DNA of 59,265 bases from Bdellovibrio sp. Its GTDB lineage: Bacteria > Myxococcota > SpSt-1050. Of this stretch, positions 32,578 to 41,601 are shown piece by piece. Made by a program: the position numbers and the translations under genes. Each line of letters opens with the position of its first letter. Within the stretch, counting starts at the first letter, position 1. Where the stretch lies: NCBI GenBank assembly GCA_020725805.1, contig DYEF01000022.1, positions 1-59,265 on the forward strand, read 5' to 3'. The notes beneath the pieces were generated by a model. The model did not search any database, was not told the DNA's origin, and was given only the letters and a program-made list of their open reading frames with translations.

Positions 32578-34425
32578 ATGGGCAAAAAGATTTCATTCAA
32601 GGTTTATTACGGAGATGAACTTATCAGCGAAGAGACCTTTTCGGAGAATATTATCAAGATAGGCAGACTCTCTTCCGTGAATCTCAAACTCGAAGACCCT
32701 ACAGTATCGAGGGTTCACGCACAAATAGAAACTACATCCGATGGTTTTTTTATCAAGGATATGGGTTCATCTGCCGGTACAATGCTGAACGGTGAAAAGG
32801 TTGATAAGGCTGTTCTCAAAGACGGTGATGAGATTCTCCTCGGTAAGACAAAACTTCTCGTCTCGATTGAAGAAGAAAAGGCCAAGGCACCTGTCATTTC
32901 TGTACCCGCAGCAAGTGCAGCAAAGAGTAATAAGCAGGAGGTGTCCGAAAAACCTGCCAGAAAAGAGGAATCAGAGGTAAAGCCGGCAAAAAAGCAGGCT
33001 CCAGCACCGGTAAAAATGGCAGATGATGAGTCAGAGGAGGAAGAGAAGGACCCCTATGGCAACAGGGCTATCGAGATAAAGTTTTTGTGGTATCAGGAGA
33101 TGGTGGATGTAAAGTATTTTACATATCCCCAGAAGGTTACTATTGGTTCGACCAGCAAATGTGATTTTTATCTGATTCCGGATGAAATCTCTATCCCCGA
33201 GTATCCTGTTATCAGGACAGTAAACAGGGAGTATCAGCTTACTTTCCCGAAGAATGTCGAGGGAGATGTCTACATCGGGGAGAGCTCCAAATCATTTCAG
33301 GACCTTATAGCCGAGAAGCGTGCAACACCGGACCCGTCAATACCTGACTCGTTTGTCTATACGCTACCTCCAAACTCGATTACAAGAATGTACATAAACA
33401 ATGCCATTCTTCAGTTCAGATTTACTCCTCCTCCCGGAAAACTCCCGCTCGGTCTCGGTACGAATATCGATTACAACTATCTCAATGCCCTGATAGTGGC
33501 CGTATTCTTTATGGTGACCTCTCTCGTGAGTATGTATCTCTTCCCCTATGATATGAAGGCAGAGACGGAACAGGCGGTCAAAAACCCCAATAAGTTTGTC
33601 AATTTCATAATGACTCCTGCAAAGAAGATGGAAGATGATAAGGAGATGAAGAAACTAAAGGAGATGCCCAAACAGGGAGAATCCGGAGCCAAGGCAGCAG
33701 GAAAAGAGGGAAAGATGGGTAAGAAGGATGCCCCGGAGGTCTTCAAGAGGTCGGCCGTAAAGGCAATCAAACCCGATGACAGGGAGATTGTCCAGAAGGT
33801 AGGCGTACTTAAGATGTTTGGCAAGAGCGGTGGTATGTTTGCCGGCGGCTCGACGCTCTTCGGAGGAAAAGGGCTTGGCGGAGACCTGCAGAATGCAATC
33901 GGCGGACTCTTTGGTTCGCAGATAGGTGATGCAAGAGGTTCTGGTGGTCTCGGTCTCAGGGGTGTTGGTCCGGGCGGAGGTGGTTCGAGTCTCGATTCAA
34001 TAGGTATCGGCTCGGTCGGCACCAGAGGAAGAGGCGCAGGGCAGGGCGGTTACGGTTACGGTGTCGGTTCGATAGGTGGCAAGAAAGAGCACGATATAGG
34101 AATATCCGGCGGAACACCTATGGTTCTTGGTTCACTTGACAAGGAACTAATCAGAAGGGTCATACGTGCACACGCAAACGAGATAAGATACTGCTATGAA
34201 CTTGAACTGGCAAAGAATCCGGGTCTGTGGGGAAAGGTTTCTGTAAATTTCGTAATATCCCCGACAGGTTCGGTTCAGTCAGCGAAGGTCAAGGAGACCA
34301 CAATAAACAACCAGAATGTCGAGAACTGCATAGTGGGTAAGATTAAGGGCTGGAAATTCCCCGAACCCAAAGGCGGCGGAATTGTTATTGTGACTTATCC
34401 TTTCATACTAAAGAGAACAGATTAA
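32578..34425 (+). CDS. FHA / transmembrane / AgmX-PglI tail protein (GltG/PglI, NfsG-like)
   Basis: A 615-aa bitopic protein. The N-terminal cytoplasmic FHA domain (about 25-97) keeps the phosphothreonine-binding residues R30, S44-R45-x-H47 and N71-G72. A Pro/Lys/Glu linker follows, then a second beta domain (about 160-285) and a membrane helix (about 301-322). Next are a charged periplasmic stretch and a Gly-rich flexible region (about 415-510). The C-terminal TonB-like domain of the AgmX/PglI type includes AHANEIRYCYELEL, WGKVSVNFVISPTGSVQSAKV and IKGWKFPEPKGGG. This order is that of GltG/PglI. It would connect cytoplasmic phospho-signals and the inner membrane to periplasmic partners. Confidence 0.8.
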   Translation: MGKKISFKVYYGDELISEETFSENIIKIGRLSSVNLKLEDPTVSRVHAQIETTSDGFFIKDMGSSAGTMLNGEKVDKAVLKDGDEILLGKTKLLVSIEEEKAKAPVISVPAASAAKSNKQEVSEKPARKEESEVKPAKKQAPAPVKMADDESEEEEKDPYGNRAIEIKFLWYQEMVDVKYFTYPQKVTIGSTSKCDFYLIPDEISIPEYPVIRTVNREYQLTFPKNVEGDVYIGESSKSFQDLIAEKRATPDPSIPDSFVYTLPPNSITRMYINNAILQFRFTPPPGKLPLGLGTNIDYNYLNALIVAVFFMVTSLVSMYLFPYDMKAETEQAVKNPNKFVNFIMTPAKKMEDDKEMKKLKEMPKQGESGAKAAGKEGKMGKKDAPEVFKRSAVKAIKPDDREIVQKVGVLKMFGKSGGMFAGGSTLFGGKGLGGDLQNAIGGLFGSQIGDARGSGGLGLRGVGPGGGGSSLDSIGIGSVGTRGRGAGQGGYGYGVGSIGGKKEHDIGISGGTPMVLGSLDKELIRRVIRAHANEIRYCYELELAKNPGLWGKVSVNFVISPTGSVQSAKVKETTINNQNVENCIVGKIKGWKFPEPKGGGIVIVTYPFILKRTD

Positions 34426-34438
34426 AGACGGAGTTTAT

Positions 34439-35182
34439 ATGTCAGGAAAGAAGATTCTTGGTGTCTTGATTATTCTTTTATTTTCAGTATCTCTTTATGC
34501 CCAGACCGAAGGTGCCCAGTCAGAGTCCGCTCCCGTGACTTCCCAGAAAGTCAAGAAAATCAAAGAGGTGCATAAAGGTCTCTTCATAAATACCGACCTT
34601 GCATACGGGCTTGCTCTGTCTTCCGATATCTCCGGACTCTCTTCGGGTTTTTCGAACTCGGTTACGGTAGGATATGACATAATGGATATACTCTCAGTAG
34701 AGGCAGGCTTTTATTCGTTCTTCATCTCGGCCGATAATGCCACAGGTTATGCCTACGGATACGGATACAATAAAGACGGAGACCTCGTATATTTCGATGC
34801 CAATAAGTGCAAGAAGGAATTCGGGGATAAAATCGATGTGGATAAATGTTCGGAATCATATCCTAAATATCTCTCAAACGATATCGCAGCAAAGCTCCTC
34901 GGTCTATCCGTAAAATTTGCCTATCTCTCAACCGAGAGACTCTTTATGTATGTAAGGGGCGGCGGCGGATTTGCATTTTTATCTCCCGATAAAAACTATA
35001 AGAGTGACGGAACTGAGCTCAGTATGAGCGGGTCATCTCCCGCTTTTGACGGTGGTCTGGGGGCAGAATATTATACGACTCTCAGACATTTCTCTGTATC
35101 ACTCGAGGCAAGGGCATATTATTTTCTCGGAATCGGGACTCTCTATCTGACCCTTCAGCCTTCGATCAAATATACATTTTGA
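34439..35182 (+). CDS. Outer-membrane beta-barrel protein (GltH/NfsH position)
   Basis: A 247-aa protein with a signal peptide (MSGKKILG...LYAQ, 1-22) and alternating amphipathic strands ending in the aromatic terminus SIKYTF, a barrel-assembly signal. Tyr/Gly-rich strands such as TGYAYGYGYN, and two cysteines (about 122 and 134) in one loop, are visible. It closes the locus, as gltH/nfsH do after gltG/nfsG. No substrate can be read from it; it may be a structural barrel of the complex. Confidence 0.65.
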   Translation: MSGKKILGVLIILLFSVSLYAQTEGAQSESAPVTSQKVKKIKEVHKGLFINTDLAYGLALSSDISGLSSGFSNSVTVGYDIMDILSVEAGFYSFFISADNATGYAYGYGYNKDGDLVYFDANKCKKEFGDKIDVDKCSESYPKYLSNDIAAKLLGLSVKFAYLSTERLFMYVRGGGGFAFLSPDKNYKSDGTELSMSGSSPAFDGGLGAEYYTTLRHFSVSLEARAYYFLGIGTLYLTLQPSIKYTF

Positions 35183-35266
35183 TTTTATACGGAATACCAC
35201 AGATTTAATTTGACTCATTTGTCTTTTGGGTCGATATTAGGAATTAGAAGAAATACCTGTGTTGCT

Positions 35267-35295
35267 TTGACAATTGATATATTGTGTGATAGTAA
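35267..35295 (+). promoter_or_regulatory. Promoter of the deo operon
   Basis: Perfect TTGACA at 35267-35272, a 17-base spacer, then TAGTAA at 35290-35295, a weak -10. The transcript would start about 20 bases before the deoC ATG, which has GGAGG upstream. Confidence 0.45.
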
Positions 35296-35321
35296 AATCT
35301 CCCTTTTACGGAGGCAAAGCT

Positions 35322-36113
35322 ATGACCAGAGAAGTGATAGATAATCTGATTTTACGGAAGGAAGAATTGTTCGATGAGGTTAAATCAGAACTCAGGATGA
35401 GCCTTGATAACAGTTTTATCAGGTCGCTCGAAATCCGTTCTGCAAGAAAGCCGGAGAATTATGACGATATAGCAGCCTTCATTGACCATACTATTCTCAA
35501 GCCGGAAGCAAGTCTTCCCGATGTCAGAAAGGTGGCAGAAGAGGCATTGAAATACAGGTTCGCAACCGTTTGTGTAAATTCATCCAATATCAGACTGGTA
35601 TCCGAGATACTCAAAGACTCTGAAGTTCTTCCGATCTCGGTTGTAGGTTTCCCGCTTGGGGCTATGGATTTTATCTCAAAATCCTATGAGTCAGTCAAGG
35701 CAGTGAGGGACGGAGCGAGGGAAATCGATACCGTGATAAATATAGGAAGACTGAAATCTAAGGACTACAGTTATGTCCTGAAGGATATATATGCAGTAGT
35801 GGAGGCAGTAAGGCCCGTTCCGGTTAAGGTGATTATTGAGACCTGTCTTTTAACCGATGAGGAGAAGGAGATTGTCTCCTTTCTGTGTGCCGAATCGGGT
35901 GCTGCATTTGTCAAGACTTCGACCGGATTTTCGACAGGCGGGGCAAAGGAGGAGGATATCAGGCTTATCAGAAGGGTTGTAGGTTCAAGATGCCGTATCA
36001 AGGCCTCCGGCGGAATCAAGACACTTTCTGATTTGCGCAGAATGCTGGCAGCAGGTGCCGACAGAGTGGGTGCATCACAGTCAGTAAAGATTATTGAGGA
36101 GATGAAAGACTGA
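35322..36113 (+). CDS. deoC: Deoxyribose-phosphate aldolase
   Basis: Splits 2-deoxyribose-5-phosphate into glyceraldehyde-3-phosphate and acetaldehyde. The start is ATG 35322 (GGAGG upstream), giving 263 aa. DHTILKPEAS opens the barrel at about 55. The Schiff-base lysine is K198 in FVKTSTGFSTGG, the second lysine is K227 in IKASGGIKT, and D136 matches the catalytic aspartate. The N-terminal helix of about 45 residues is longer than in E. coli DeoC. First gene of deoC-deoB-pdp-GH57. Confidence 0.93.
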   Translation: MTREVIDNLILRKEELFDEVKSELRMSLDNSFIRSLEIRSARKPENYDDIAAFIDHTILKPEASLPDVRKVAEEALKYRFATVCVNSSNIRLVSEILKDSEVLPISVVGFPLGAMDFISKSYESVKAVRDGAREIDTVINIGRLKSKDYSYVLKDIYAVVEAVRPVPVKVIIETCLLTDEEKEIVSFLCAESGAAFVKTSTGFSTGGAKEEDIRLIRRVVGSRCRIKASGGIKTLSDLRRMLAAGADRVGASQSVKIIEEMKD

Positions 36114-36114
36114 T

Positions 36115-37284
36115 ATGAAACAGGTTGTCCTGATTGTCCTCGACAGCGTCGGAATCGGTGCGATGCCCGATGCAGATATGTATAAAGACAGTGGTGCCGA
36201 TACTCTCGTGAATATGGGGAAGAAGAGGGGATTCTTGAACCTCCCTAACCTTGCATCCTTGGGACTGGGTTATATTATCTCTGATTACATAAGCGGAATT
36301 CCGAAAGTGGAGAGACCCTGTGGTTCATTCGGGATACTCAATGAAAAGAGCAAAGGTAAGGATACCACGACCGGGCACTGGGAGATGAGCGGTATAATAC
36401 TTGATGAACCGTTTGCACTATTCCCGCAAGGATTTGACAGAGACATAATCGATGAATTCAGCAGAAGAACCGGCAGGGGAGTCATAGGCAATAAGGCTGC
36501 GAGCGGGACTGAGATTATTGCCGAACTGGGTGAGGAACATATGAAGACCGGAAAGTGGATTGTCTATACCTCTGCTGATTCGGTATTCCAGATAGCCTCC
36601 CACGAAGAGATTATACCTCTTGATGAGCTGTACAGAGGTTGTGAGATTGCAAGGGATATATGCGACAGACTCAGGATAGGAAGGGTAATTGCCAGACCTT
36701 TTGTCGGTCGTCCCGGTTCATTTAAGCGGACTTACAACCGTAAGGACTTTTCGATGCTTCCGCCTCATAAGACAGCACTTGACCTCCTCTCTGAATCGGG
36801 AATAAAGGTTACAGGAATAGGCAAGATTTATGATATATTTGCCGGCAGGGGTGTTACAGAATCAATACACACGGACGGCAATGCAGACGGGATCGAGAAG
36901 ACAGTCAGGGCTGTATCCGAAGAGCGTGGGTTTATATTCGTCAATCTGGTAGATTATGATATGGTGTACGGACACCGCAGGGATATTGAAGGTTATGCCG
37001 GTGCACTCGAATACTTCGATTCGAATCTTAAACGGATTATGGATAAAATCGATGATGAATCCATTCTGATTATTACGGCGGACCACGGTTGTGACCCGAC
37101 ATTTACGGCTCACACCGACCATACCAGAGAGCGTGTCCCGCTCCTTGTCTATTCTCCGTCGGCAAGAGAAGGCGTTTTCCTTGGCGTAAGAGATACATTC
37201 GCAGATATAGGTAAAACGGTACTTGAATGGTTCGGAGTCAGCAATGGTCTGCCCGGCAGGTCGTTTCTGCCCGAAATAAAATAA
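36115..37284 (+). CDS. deoB: Phosphopentomutase
   Basis: Interconverts (deoxy)ribose-1-phosphate and -5-phosphate, feeding DeoC. In this 389-aa alkaline-phosphatase-fold enzyme the metal ligand is D10 in VLDSVGIGAMPDA, the phosphorylated threonine lies in KDTTTGHWEM (84-86), and the second metal cluster is ADHGCDPT with HTDHTRE. It begins two bases after the deoC stop, so translation is probably coupled. Confidence 0.95.
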   Translation: MKQVVLIVLDSVGIGAMPDADMYKDSGADTLVNMGKKRGFLNLPNLASLGLGYIISDYISGIPKVERPCGSFGILNEKSKGKDTTTGHWEMSGIILDEPFALFPQGFDRDIIDEFSRRTGRGVIGNKAASGTEIIAELGEEHMKTGKWIVYTSADSVFQIASHEEIIPLDELYRGCEIARDICDRLRIGRVIARPFVGRPGSFKRTYNRKDFSMLPPHKTALDLLSESGIKVTGIGKIYDIFAGRGVTESIHTDGNADGIEKTVRAVSEERGFIFVNLVDYDMVYGHRRDIEGYAGALEYFDSNLKRIMDKIDDESILIITADHGCDPTFTAHTDHTRERVPLLVYSPSAREGVFLGVRDTFADIGKTVLEWFGVSNGLPGRSFLPEIK

Positions 37285-37295
37285 GGAGATTTGAA

Positions 37296-38615
37296 ATGTA
37301 CAGGATGTATGAATTAATCAAGAAGAAGAGAGACAAAAAGGAACTTACCTCCGAAGAAATCAAATGGATAATAAACGGCTATACAAAGGGCGAAATACCC
37401 GATTATCAGGTCTCGGCACTTCTTATGGCGATATATTTCAACAGTCTCAATGACAGGGAACTCTACGAGTGGACGAATGCAATGATAAAGACCGGTGATG
37501 TGATAGACCTCTCTTCGATAAAACTCCCGAAGATCGACAAGCATTCGACCGGCGGGGTCGGTGACAAGACGTCTTTCATTCTTGCACCTATTGCTGCGGC
37601 CTGCGGGATTGTTGTGCCTATGGTCTCGGGAAGAGGTCTGGGACATACAGGCGGGACTCTCGACAAACTCGAATCCATTCCCGGTATAAAGACAGAAATC
37701 TCCAATAAGGATTTTGTCTCTATCCTTCAGAAACACAGAATCTGCCTCATAGGGCAGACAAAGAATCTGGTTCCTGCAGACAAGAAACTTTATGCGTTGA
37801 GGGATGTGACCGGCACAGTCGAATCGATTCAGCTAATCTGCTCGTCTATTATGAGCAAGAAGATATCCGAGGGGATTGACGGCCTTGTACTGGATGTCAA
37901 GGTGGGTCTTGGTGCCTTTATGAAGACTATGAAGGATGCCCGTTCCCTTGCCCTTACTATTGTCAATCTCGGCAAGAAGATGAATAAAAAGGTAGTGGCA
38001 CTGATAACCGATATGAATCAGCCGCTCGGACAGAATATCGGTAATGCCCTCGAGCTCATCGAGTGTTTTGATATCCTGAAGGGTAAGGTGGTCAATGACC
38101 TCTCCAATCTCTCCTGTGAACTGGCGGCGCATATGCTCGTCCTCGGAAAGGTGGCCGACAACATTCAGACGGCAAGGTCAAAGGTTGCCAATTCGATTGT
38201 ATCCGGAGAGGCCTTAATCAAGATGAAGGAGATGATAGAGGCTCAGGGCGGTGACCCATGTGTAGTGGATGATTATACCCGTCTCCCGCAGGCTAAGCAT
38301 ACCAAGATATTTATTGCAAAGCAGAAGGGAATCATACAGGAGATAAATGCCGAGGAGGTTGGTCTTGCGGCGATGTCACTTGGTGCAGGCAGGGAGAAGG
38401 TCGATTCGAAGATAGACCACGCAGTCGGTTTTGTCCTCCTGAAAAAGGTCGGAGACAGGGTCAATAAGGGAGACCCGCTCCTCGTGATTCATTATAATGA
38501 CGGCGAAAGAATAAAGGAAGTACTCGAGTCAGTTCAGTTCAGGCTCGACAGGGCTTTCAAAATCGATAAAAAGCCTGTAAGACCACCTAAACTGATAAAA
38601 GAGATAATCAGATAA
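37296..38615 (+). CDS. pdp: Pyrimidine-nucleoside (thymidine) phosphorylase
   Basis: Cleaves thymidine, deoxyuridine or uridine with phosphate to a base and (deoxy)ribose-1-phosphate, which DeoB and DeoC then process. The 439-aa protein has the family signature SGRGLGHTGGTLDKLES, the phosphate-binding KHSTGGVGDKTS, and YALRDVTGTVESI. The frame extends back into deoB, but ATG 37296 with AAGGAG is the start. The pyrimidine-nucleoside type (Pdp/DeoA family) is clear; exact base preference is not. Confidence 0.93.
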   Translation: MYRMYELIKKKRDKKELTSEEIKWIINGYTKGEIPDYQVSALLMAIYFNSLNDRELYEWTNAMIKTGDVIDLSSIKLPKIDKHSTGGVGDKTSFILAPIAAACGIVVPMVSGRGLGHTGGTLDKLESIPGIKTEISNKDFVSILQKHRICLIGQTKNLVPADKKLYALRDVTGTVESIQLICSSIMSKKISEGIDGLVLDVKVGLGAFMKTMKDARSLALTIVNLGKKMNKKVVALITDMNQPLGQNIGNALELIECFDILKGKVVNDLSNLSCELAAHMLVLGKVADNIQTARSKVANSIVSGEALIKMKEMIEAQGGDPCVVDDYTRLPQAKHTKIFIAKQKGIIQEINAEEVGLAAMSLGAGREKVDSKIDHAVGFVLLKKVGDRVNKGDPLLVIHYNDGERIKEVLESVQFRLDRAFKIDKKPVRPPKLIKEIIR

Positions 38616-38642
38616 AATTTTGATTTTGACCGGAGGAATCTT

Positions 38643-40766
38643 ATGGATAAGATGAATCTGATATTTGTTGTACATAATCATCAGCCGGTTGGCAATTTCG
38701 GACATGTATTTGAAATGGCTTATGAAAAGAGCTATAAACCTTTTATTGATGTTCTCGAGAAATACCCTAAGATAAGGATAGGTCTTCATATATCCGGACC
38801 GGTCTATGAATGGATTATGGCAAACAGACCGGAATTTATCGAAAAGCTGAGAGGCCTTTGCGCAGAACACAGGATAGAGATGCTCTCGGGAGGTTTCTAT
38901 GAACCTATGCTTTCGATACTTTCCGAAAAGGATATAAAAGGCCAGATAAAAATGATGAACGATTTCATATCAGGACAGTTTGGCCAGAATCCCAAAGGGA
39001 TGTGGCTTACAGAAAGGGTCTGGGAACCCGCTCTCCCGGCATTTCTGGATGGTACCGGTATTGAGTATACTCTGGTCGATGATGCTCACTTTACCTATGC
39101 CGGGAAGAAACCGGATGACCTTGGCGGTTACTATGTGACCGATAAGGCGGGTAAGATGCTTCTTATCTTTCCTATTGCCCAGAGACTCAGATATGCAGTA
39201 CCTTTTGCAGAGCCGGAGGAGACACTCAGGATACTGAGAGATGCACACAACAGGGGGTTTGCAGGCATTTGCTACGGGGATGACGGTGAAAAGTTCGGAA
39301 TCTGGCCAAAGACATTCGAATGGGTATATGAAAAGGGCTGGCTCAACCGTTTCTTCGAGGCCATCTCGTCCAATGACTCGTGGCTGAATATGTCGCTCCC
39401 ATCTGAATTTATATCACAGTATGCTCCGACTGAACGGATATACCTCCCAACTGCATCGTATCAGGAGATGATGGAGTGGTCCCTTCCGTCGGATGCCATT
39501 CCGGTATATGAGGAATTTCTCAGATACCTGAAGGATAATAACCTCTTTCATAAGTACGAGCCTTTTGTAAGGGGCGGTATATGGCTCAATTTTTTGTCAA
39601 AATACCCCGAATCCAACAGGATTTACAGAAGAGTCCTCAAACTCTCCGAAAGGATAGATACGATAAGGAGTCAGAAAGTCAGAGATGAGGCAAAGAGACA
39701 TATATATATGGCGCAGTGCAACTGTTCTTACTGGCACGGGCTCTTCGGAGGTCTCTATCTCAATTATCTGAGAAACGCCCTTTACGAAAATGTTATAAGG
39801 GCGCACAGGATTCTGGATGAATACAGGGGAGGCCAGTGGGCTGTCTCCGAGATAGTGGATACGGATGATGACCTCAATAACGAGATTACGCTTGATTCGA
39901 ACGATATATACTGCATTATCAAACCTTCTTTTGGTGCATCAGTTGAGGAGATTGATTTCAAGGATGTCAGTTTCTGTCTCACAAATGTACTCGGCAGAAG
40001 ACCGGAAGGGTACCATCACAAGCTCTTTATGAAGAACAATTCAACGGACAGTGGTCAGGTAAAATCCATCCACGATATTGTAAAGAGCAAGGAGAGCGGG
40101 CTGGAAAACTATCTCATTTATGATAAATATCCGAGATATTCGTTTATGGACCATTTTATCGGTAAGAACTGTGATGTTAATTCAATCCGTAATGAGTCAT
40201 ATACCGAACTCGGGACACTGATAGGCAGTCAGTACAGGTACAGGAGAAAGGACCGCAAGGGGGCGGCGAGTGTTGAGTGTGAGACCGAGGGATTAATAAG
40301 GGTGGAGGGAATGGAACTGCCTGTGAGTATGAGTAAGAAGTTCAAACTCTCTGCATCAAGACCGGAGCTTGGGGTCTTATATAGGATAAAGAACTGCTCT
40401 AAAAGCAGTATCGACTGTTACTTTGCCGTGGAAATGAATATGTCGCTTCTGGCCGCAGATGCACCTGACAGGCTGCTCGTAATACCGACCGAGAATATGA
40501 GAGTCGAAAGATTCAGGGATATTATAACAGCGATAGGCATTTCACGTTTCTGGTTGTCGGACGGTTATCTGAAGAGGAATTTTGTATTGAATTCAGACAG
40601 GATATTCAATCTCTGGCACTTCCCGGTAGAGACCGTCTCCCAGTCGGAGGATGGTTTCGAGAGAACATATCAGGGCTCTGCATTTATCCTTGTCTTTGAT
40701 ATGAGTCTTAAGCCGGAGGAGGAATTCTCTCTCTCTGTCAATCTCTCTGAAGAAGAGATTAAATAA
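38643..40766 (+). CDS. GH57 alpha-glucan enzyme (4-alpha-glucanotransferase/alpha-amylase type)
   Basis: A 707-aa enzyme without a signal peptide, hence cytoplasmic. The GH57 conserved regions are in order: HNHQPVGN (11-18), GGFYEPM (83-89), WLTERVWEP with nucleophile E124, and YGDDGEKFGIWP with acid D214, close to E123/D214 of the Thermococcus enzyme. A long C-terminal beta domain follows (DUF1925/1926 type, from about 400). It would remodel glycogen or maltodextrin. GGAGG lies before ATG 38643. It sits 27 bases after pdp and is probably in the deo transcript. Amylase and glucanotransferase cannot be separated from sequence alone. Confidence 0.85.
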   Translation: MDKMNLIFVVHNHQPVGNFGHVFEMAYEKSYKPFIDVLEKYPKIRIGLHISGPVYEWIMANRPEFIEKLRGLCAEHRIEMLSGGFYEPMLSILSEKDIKGQIKMMNDFISGQFGQNPKGMWLTERVWEPALPAFLDGTGIEYTLVDDAHFTYAGKKPDDLGGYYVTDKAGKMLLIFPIAQRLRYAVPFAEPEETLRILRDAHNRGFAGICYGDDGEKFGIWPKTFEWVYEKGWLNRFFEAISSNDSWLNMSLPSEFISQYAPTERIYLPTASYQEMMEWSLPSDAIPVYEEFLRYLKDNNLFHKYEPFVRGGIWLNFLSKYPESNRIYRRVLKLSERIDTIRSQKVRDEAKRHIYMAQCNCSYWHGLFGGLYLNYLRNALYENVIRAHRILDEYRGGQWAVSEIVDTDDDLNNEITLDSNDIYCIIKPSFGASVEEIDFKDVSFCLTNVLGRRPEGYHHKLFMKNNSTDSGQVKSIHDIVKSKESGLENYLIYDKYPRYSFMDHFIGKNCDVNSIRNESYTELGTLIGSQYRYRRKDRKGAASVECETEGLIRVEGMELPVSMSKKFKLSASRPELGVLYRIKNCSKSSIDCYFAVEMNMSLLAADAPDRLLVIPTENMRVERFRDIITAIGISRFWLSDGYLKRNFVLNSDRIFNLWHFPVETVSQSEDGFERTYQGSAFILVFDMSLKPEEEFSLSVNLSEEEIK

Positions 40767-40828
40767 TCTCAGGCCTTTTCTCCTTCAATAGGCAGTTTTG
40801 ATGAATTTTTCTCTTAACAAATCCCGCC

Positions 40829-41302
40829 TTATTTCTGAAATTCCCTTATGTGCAGGTTTATATAATATTCCCACCGGGATTTTCTGGGGAAGTGGACTGC
40901 AAAGAAGACGAGAGAGAGAAAGAGCATCAGGTAAAGGTCCATCTTCATACCTGTAAGGAAATATTCGGTTATCCCTATTATTGCAATCGCCTCACATAAG
41001 GCAAAGGTAATAATAGAAGACGCCTTGAGACGGTTCATAAGGTGAATGAAGGTGGTTCTCTCCTGCTTTTGCAGAATTATGCTTCGTATTATTCTGATAA
41101 GGAATGCAATCAGAAGTGCAACGCCAAGAAAAATATATCTCACCGAAGGATTCGGTAAATTCTGCTTCTCGAATTCAATCATATTTCCGACCACAAGATA
41201 GATAGGAATACTTGCTATTATACTGAATCCTATCGTCAGTATTTGCTTATACTGATTCTCAAAGAGTCTTTTCTCCTCTTCTGATAAAAATGTAAAATTC
41301 AT
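40829..41302 (-). CDS. Small polytopic membrane protein of unknown function
   Basis: A 157-aa protein with four predicted membrane helices (about 22-42, 53-74, 92-112 and 120-138), a charged N-terminus (SEEEKRLFENQYKQ) and a basic C-terminus. I do not recognise the family. It overlaps the preceding small gene by four bases (ATGA) and ends the long minus-strand operon, converging on the GH57 gene with a 62-base gap and no intrinsic terminator. Confidence 0.65.
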   Translation of the reverse strand: MNFTFLSEEEKRLFENQYKQILTIGFSIIASIPIYLVVGNMIEFEKQNLPNPSVRYIFLGVALLIAFLIRIIRSIILQKQERTTFIHLMNRLKASSIITFALCEAIAIIGITEYFLTGMKMDLYLMLFLSLVFFAVHFPRKSRWEYYINLHIREFQK

Positions 41303-41601
41303 AGATTCTCCCCGTTGGTTCTGATTGTGATGGAATCCTCATCGAAGTGGTCATCAGTTTTTGCCTCGAATGAATCGTATGGTATTACTTCAATAAGTTC
41401 GGAGATGTTTCTTGTAAGAAACTCCTGAATGGCATTATACGATTCGTAATTGTCTCGGCCTGATTTTACGATGACCGGAATTGTGCAGTCAGTTGTATTC
41501 TCGAGGGAACACACCCTGCTGATTATTATCTCTTCCACACCAAGGGCTCTCAGTTCACCGATGTGTTTATTTACTTCATTTGCTATTTCTTCTCTTTTCA
41601 T
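41299..41601 (-). CDS. Small protein, possibly a degenerate nucleotidyltransferase fold
   Basis: A 100-aa cytoplasmic protein. ATG 41601 has GGGAG upstream and lies within the end of obgE (26-base overlap); a longer frame to 41637 lacks a ribosome site. It occupies the place after obgE where rsfS is often found, but it does not look like RsfS. The layout (helix, LGVEEIIISRV strand, a second strand TIPVIVKS, a helix, and ELIEVIPYDSF) resembles a minimal nucleotidyltransferase domain. The GSxxxR and DxD catalytic motifs are missing. That fold call is a guess. Confidence 0.55.
   Translation of the reverse strand: MKREEIANEVNKHIGELRALGVEEIIISRVCSLENTTDCTIPVIVKSGRDNYESYNAIQEFLTRNISELIEVIPYDSFEAKTDDHFDEDSITIRTNGENL

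Noticed and set aside
41299-41601. RsfS (ribosome silencing factor) next to obgE
   Set aside because: Position suggests it, but the conserved RsfS core is not present in the translation.
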